Assembly (NCBI GenBank): GCA_045535935.1
Contig: JAZSMO010000032.1
Coordinates: 62,001-126,000, forward strand
Direction: 5' to 3'
DNA: 64,000 nt
Source of the DNA: SVFI01 sp045535935
GTDB taxonomy: Bacteria > Bacillota > Clostridia > Lachnospirales > Lachnospiraceae
The position numbers and the translations under genes are program-made. Shown piece after piece: positions 63,029 through 64,000 of the stretch (its first letter is position 1; the number at the start of each line of letters is the position of its first letter). The notes under the pieces were generated by a model. It was given only the letters and a program-made list of their open reading frames with translations, searched no databases and was not told where the DNA came from.

Positions 63029-64000
63029 ATGCAGCATGGTTTCATAAAAGTAGCGGCGGTTACGCCGGAGATAAAAGTCGGAGATCCGTTTTATAATGCG
63101 GAGCAGATTTGCAAAGGAATCGATGAGGCGGAGGAGAGCGGTGCAAAGATTATCGCGTTTCCGGAGCTTTGTCTGACCGGTTACACCTGTCAGGATCTGT
63201 TTTTGCAGGAACAGCTGCTGGAAGCGGCCAAAGCGGGTCTGAAATATATTGTGGATTACAGTGACGGAATCGATGCGGTTATTTTTGTCGGTCTTCCGTT
63301 TGAAAAAGGAAATAAGCTTTACAATGTGGCAGCGGTGATTAACTGCGGCGAACTTGTGGGATTTGTGCCGAAATGTCACATTCCGTCCCACGGAGAGTTC
63401 GGTGAGGGCAGATGGTTTGTACCGGGAAACACAGAGCCGGAGGTAGCTGAGTTTGACGGGATGGAGATACCGTTCGGAGCAAACCTGCTGTTTGAATCCG
63501 ATGCTGTTTCGGGACTGAAAATTGCAGCCGAAATCTGCGAGGATTTGTGGGTGGCAGATTCGCCGTCCGTTTCCCATACGGCAAACGGTGCAACGGTAAT
63601 CGTCAATCTGGCTGCATCCCCGGAAATGGTGGGGAAAGCGGATCATCGCAGACTTCTTGTGAGCTCGGCCAGTGCCAAACAGATTTGCGGCTATGTGTTT
63701 GCCAATGCAGGAGAGGGAGAGTCTACGCAGGATCTTGTTTTTGCAGGCCATAACCTGATTGCGGAAAACGGAAAGATGGTTGCACAGTCCCCGGGGTTTG
63801 AAAACGGAATTCTTTACGGGGATTTGGATATTCATAAAATTTGTGGTGAACGGCGCAAAAGTACCACATCTGCACAGGGAACCGGGGATGGATATATGAC
63901 CGTTCCGGTGGCGCTGGTTCATCAGGAGACAGAACTTGAAAAAGGAGTTTCCCCTTCTCCGTTTGTGCCGGAGGATGAGAAGCAAAGAGCGCAGCGCTGT
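63029..64000 (+). CDS. nadE: glutamine-hydrolysing NAD+ synthetase, 5' part
   Basis: The gene starts at 63029 behind AGGAGG and runs out of the window after 324 codons without a stop. The visible part is the nitrilase-like glutaminase domain. Its catalytic residues appear in FPELCLTGY (Glu), PKCHIPS (Lys) and AEICEDLW (Cys). The synthetase domain with its ATP-binding motif should follow downstream. It makes NAD+ from deamido-NAD+ using ammonia from glutamine. It lies 11 bases behind hslO. Confidence 0.93.
   Translation, partial: MQHGFIKVAAVTPEIKVGDPFYNAEQICKGIDEAEESGAKIIAFPELCLTGYTCQDLFLQEQLLEAAKAGLKYIVDYSDGIDAVIFVGLPFEKGNKLYNVAAVINCGELVGFVPKCHIPSHGEFGEGRWFVPGNTEPEVAEFDGMEIPFGANLLFESDAVSGLKIAAEICEDLWVADSPSVSHTANGATVIVNLAASPEMVGKADHRRLLVSSASAKQICGYVFANAGEGESTQDLVFAGHNLIAENGKMVAQSPGFENGILYGDLDIHKICGERRKSTTSAQGTGDGYMTVPVALVHQETELEKGVSPSPFVPEDEKQRAQRC

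Overview
The window looks like a chromosomal segment of a Gram-positive anaerobe of the Clostridia, most likely Lachnospiraceae. This is inferred from gene content, not from a marker gene. The evidence is fn3/Ig-like surface proteins with lysine- and tyrosine-rich repeats, an LCP ligase, a PdaB-type deacetylase, a CotH-VTC-DUF4956 module, AGGAGG-type ribosome binding sites and consensus sigma-A-type promoters. No rRNA, tRNA, CRISPR array or insertion sequence was recognised.

Layout. Positions 1-3463 hold the 3' part of a surface C1-family peptidase, an O-antigen-ligase/Wzy-like membrane protein and a small zinc-ribbon gene on the minus strand. Positions 3533-35505 are a very large cell-surface polysaccharide locus, all on the plus strand. 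A promoter before rmlB serves rmlB, rmlA, a GH25 lysozyme-like protein and a set of polytopic membrane proteins, including a tandemly duplicated two-gene unit whose second copy carries a ComEC-like metallo-beta-lactamase domain. A second promoter (13306-13334) serves an ABC polysaccharide exporter (Wzm/Wzt type), a WbdD-like protein with a decayed methyltransferase part and a kinase-like domain, glycosyltransferases, a phosphohexomutase, GtrA and a flippase-like protein. The same run continues with a coupled set of kinase, HAD phosphatase, CotH, VTC, DUF4956 and nucleotidyltransferase genes. A third promoter (32832-32860) serves the polyprenyl-phosphate sugar-1-phosphate transferase and an LCP ligase, and a strong terminator follows.

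Positions 35524-41852 carry a rhamnosyltransferase-like gene, then an envelope protease/quality-control group: HtrA, an unusual ClpX-like ATPase, a subtilase and signal peptidase II. Positions 41806-54645 mix large membrane glycosyltransferase-like proteins, a UDP-galactopyranose-mutase-like flavoprotein, a VanY-type peptidase with fn3 repeats, a GtrB-like glycosyltransferase, an 804-residue repeat surface protein and a PdaB-like deacetylase. Positions 54761-64000 are mostly housekeeping: azlCD, thiamine pyrophosphokinase, hisC, a COG2426 transporter, a methyltransferase, hslO and the start of nadE.

The most unusual non-coding feature is in the only long gene-free stretch (46465-46990). It is an array of eleven TTACGGT/ACCGTAA half-sites in alternating orientation, with starts 21-22 and 30-31 bp apart (two and three helical turns) and a 51-53 bp period. 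The array lies between two converging terminators. Other points of interest are the WbdD/Wzt-like chain-end system, the duplicated membrane pair with a fused MBL domain, the ClpX paralogue lacking the RKH loop, and the phospho-module around CotH and VTC.
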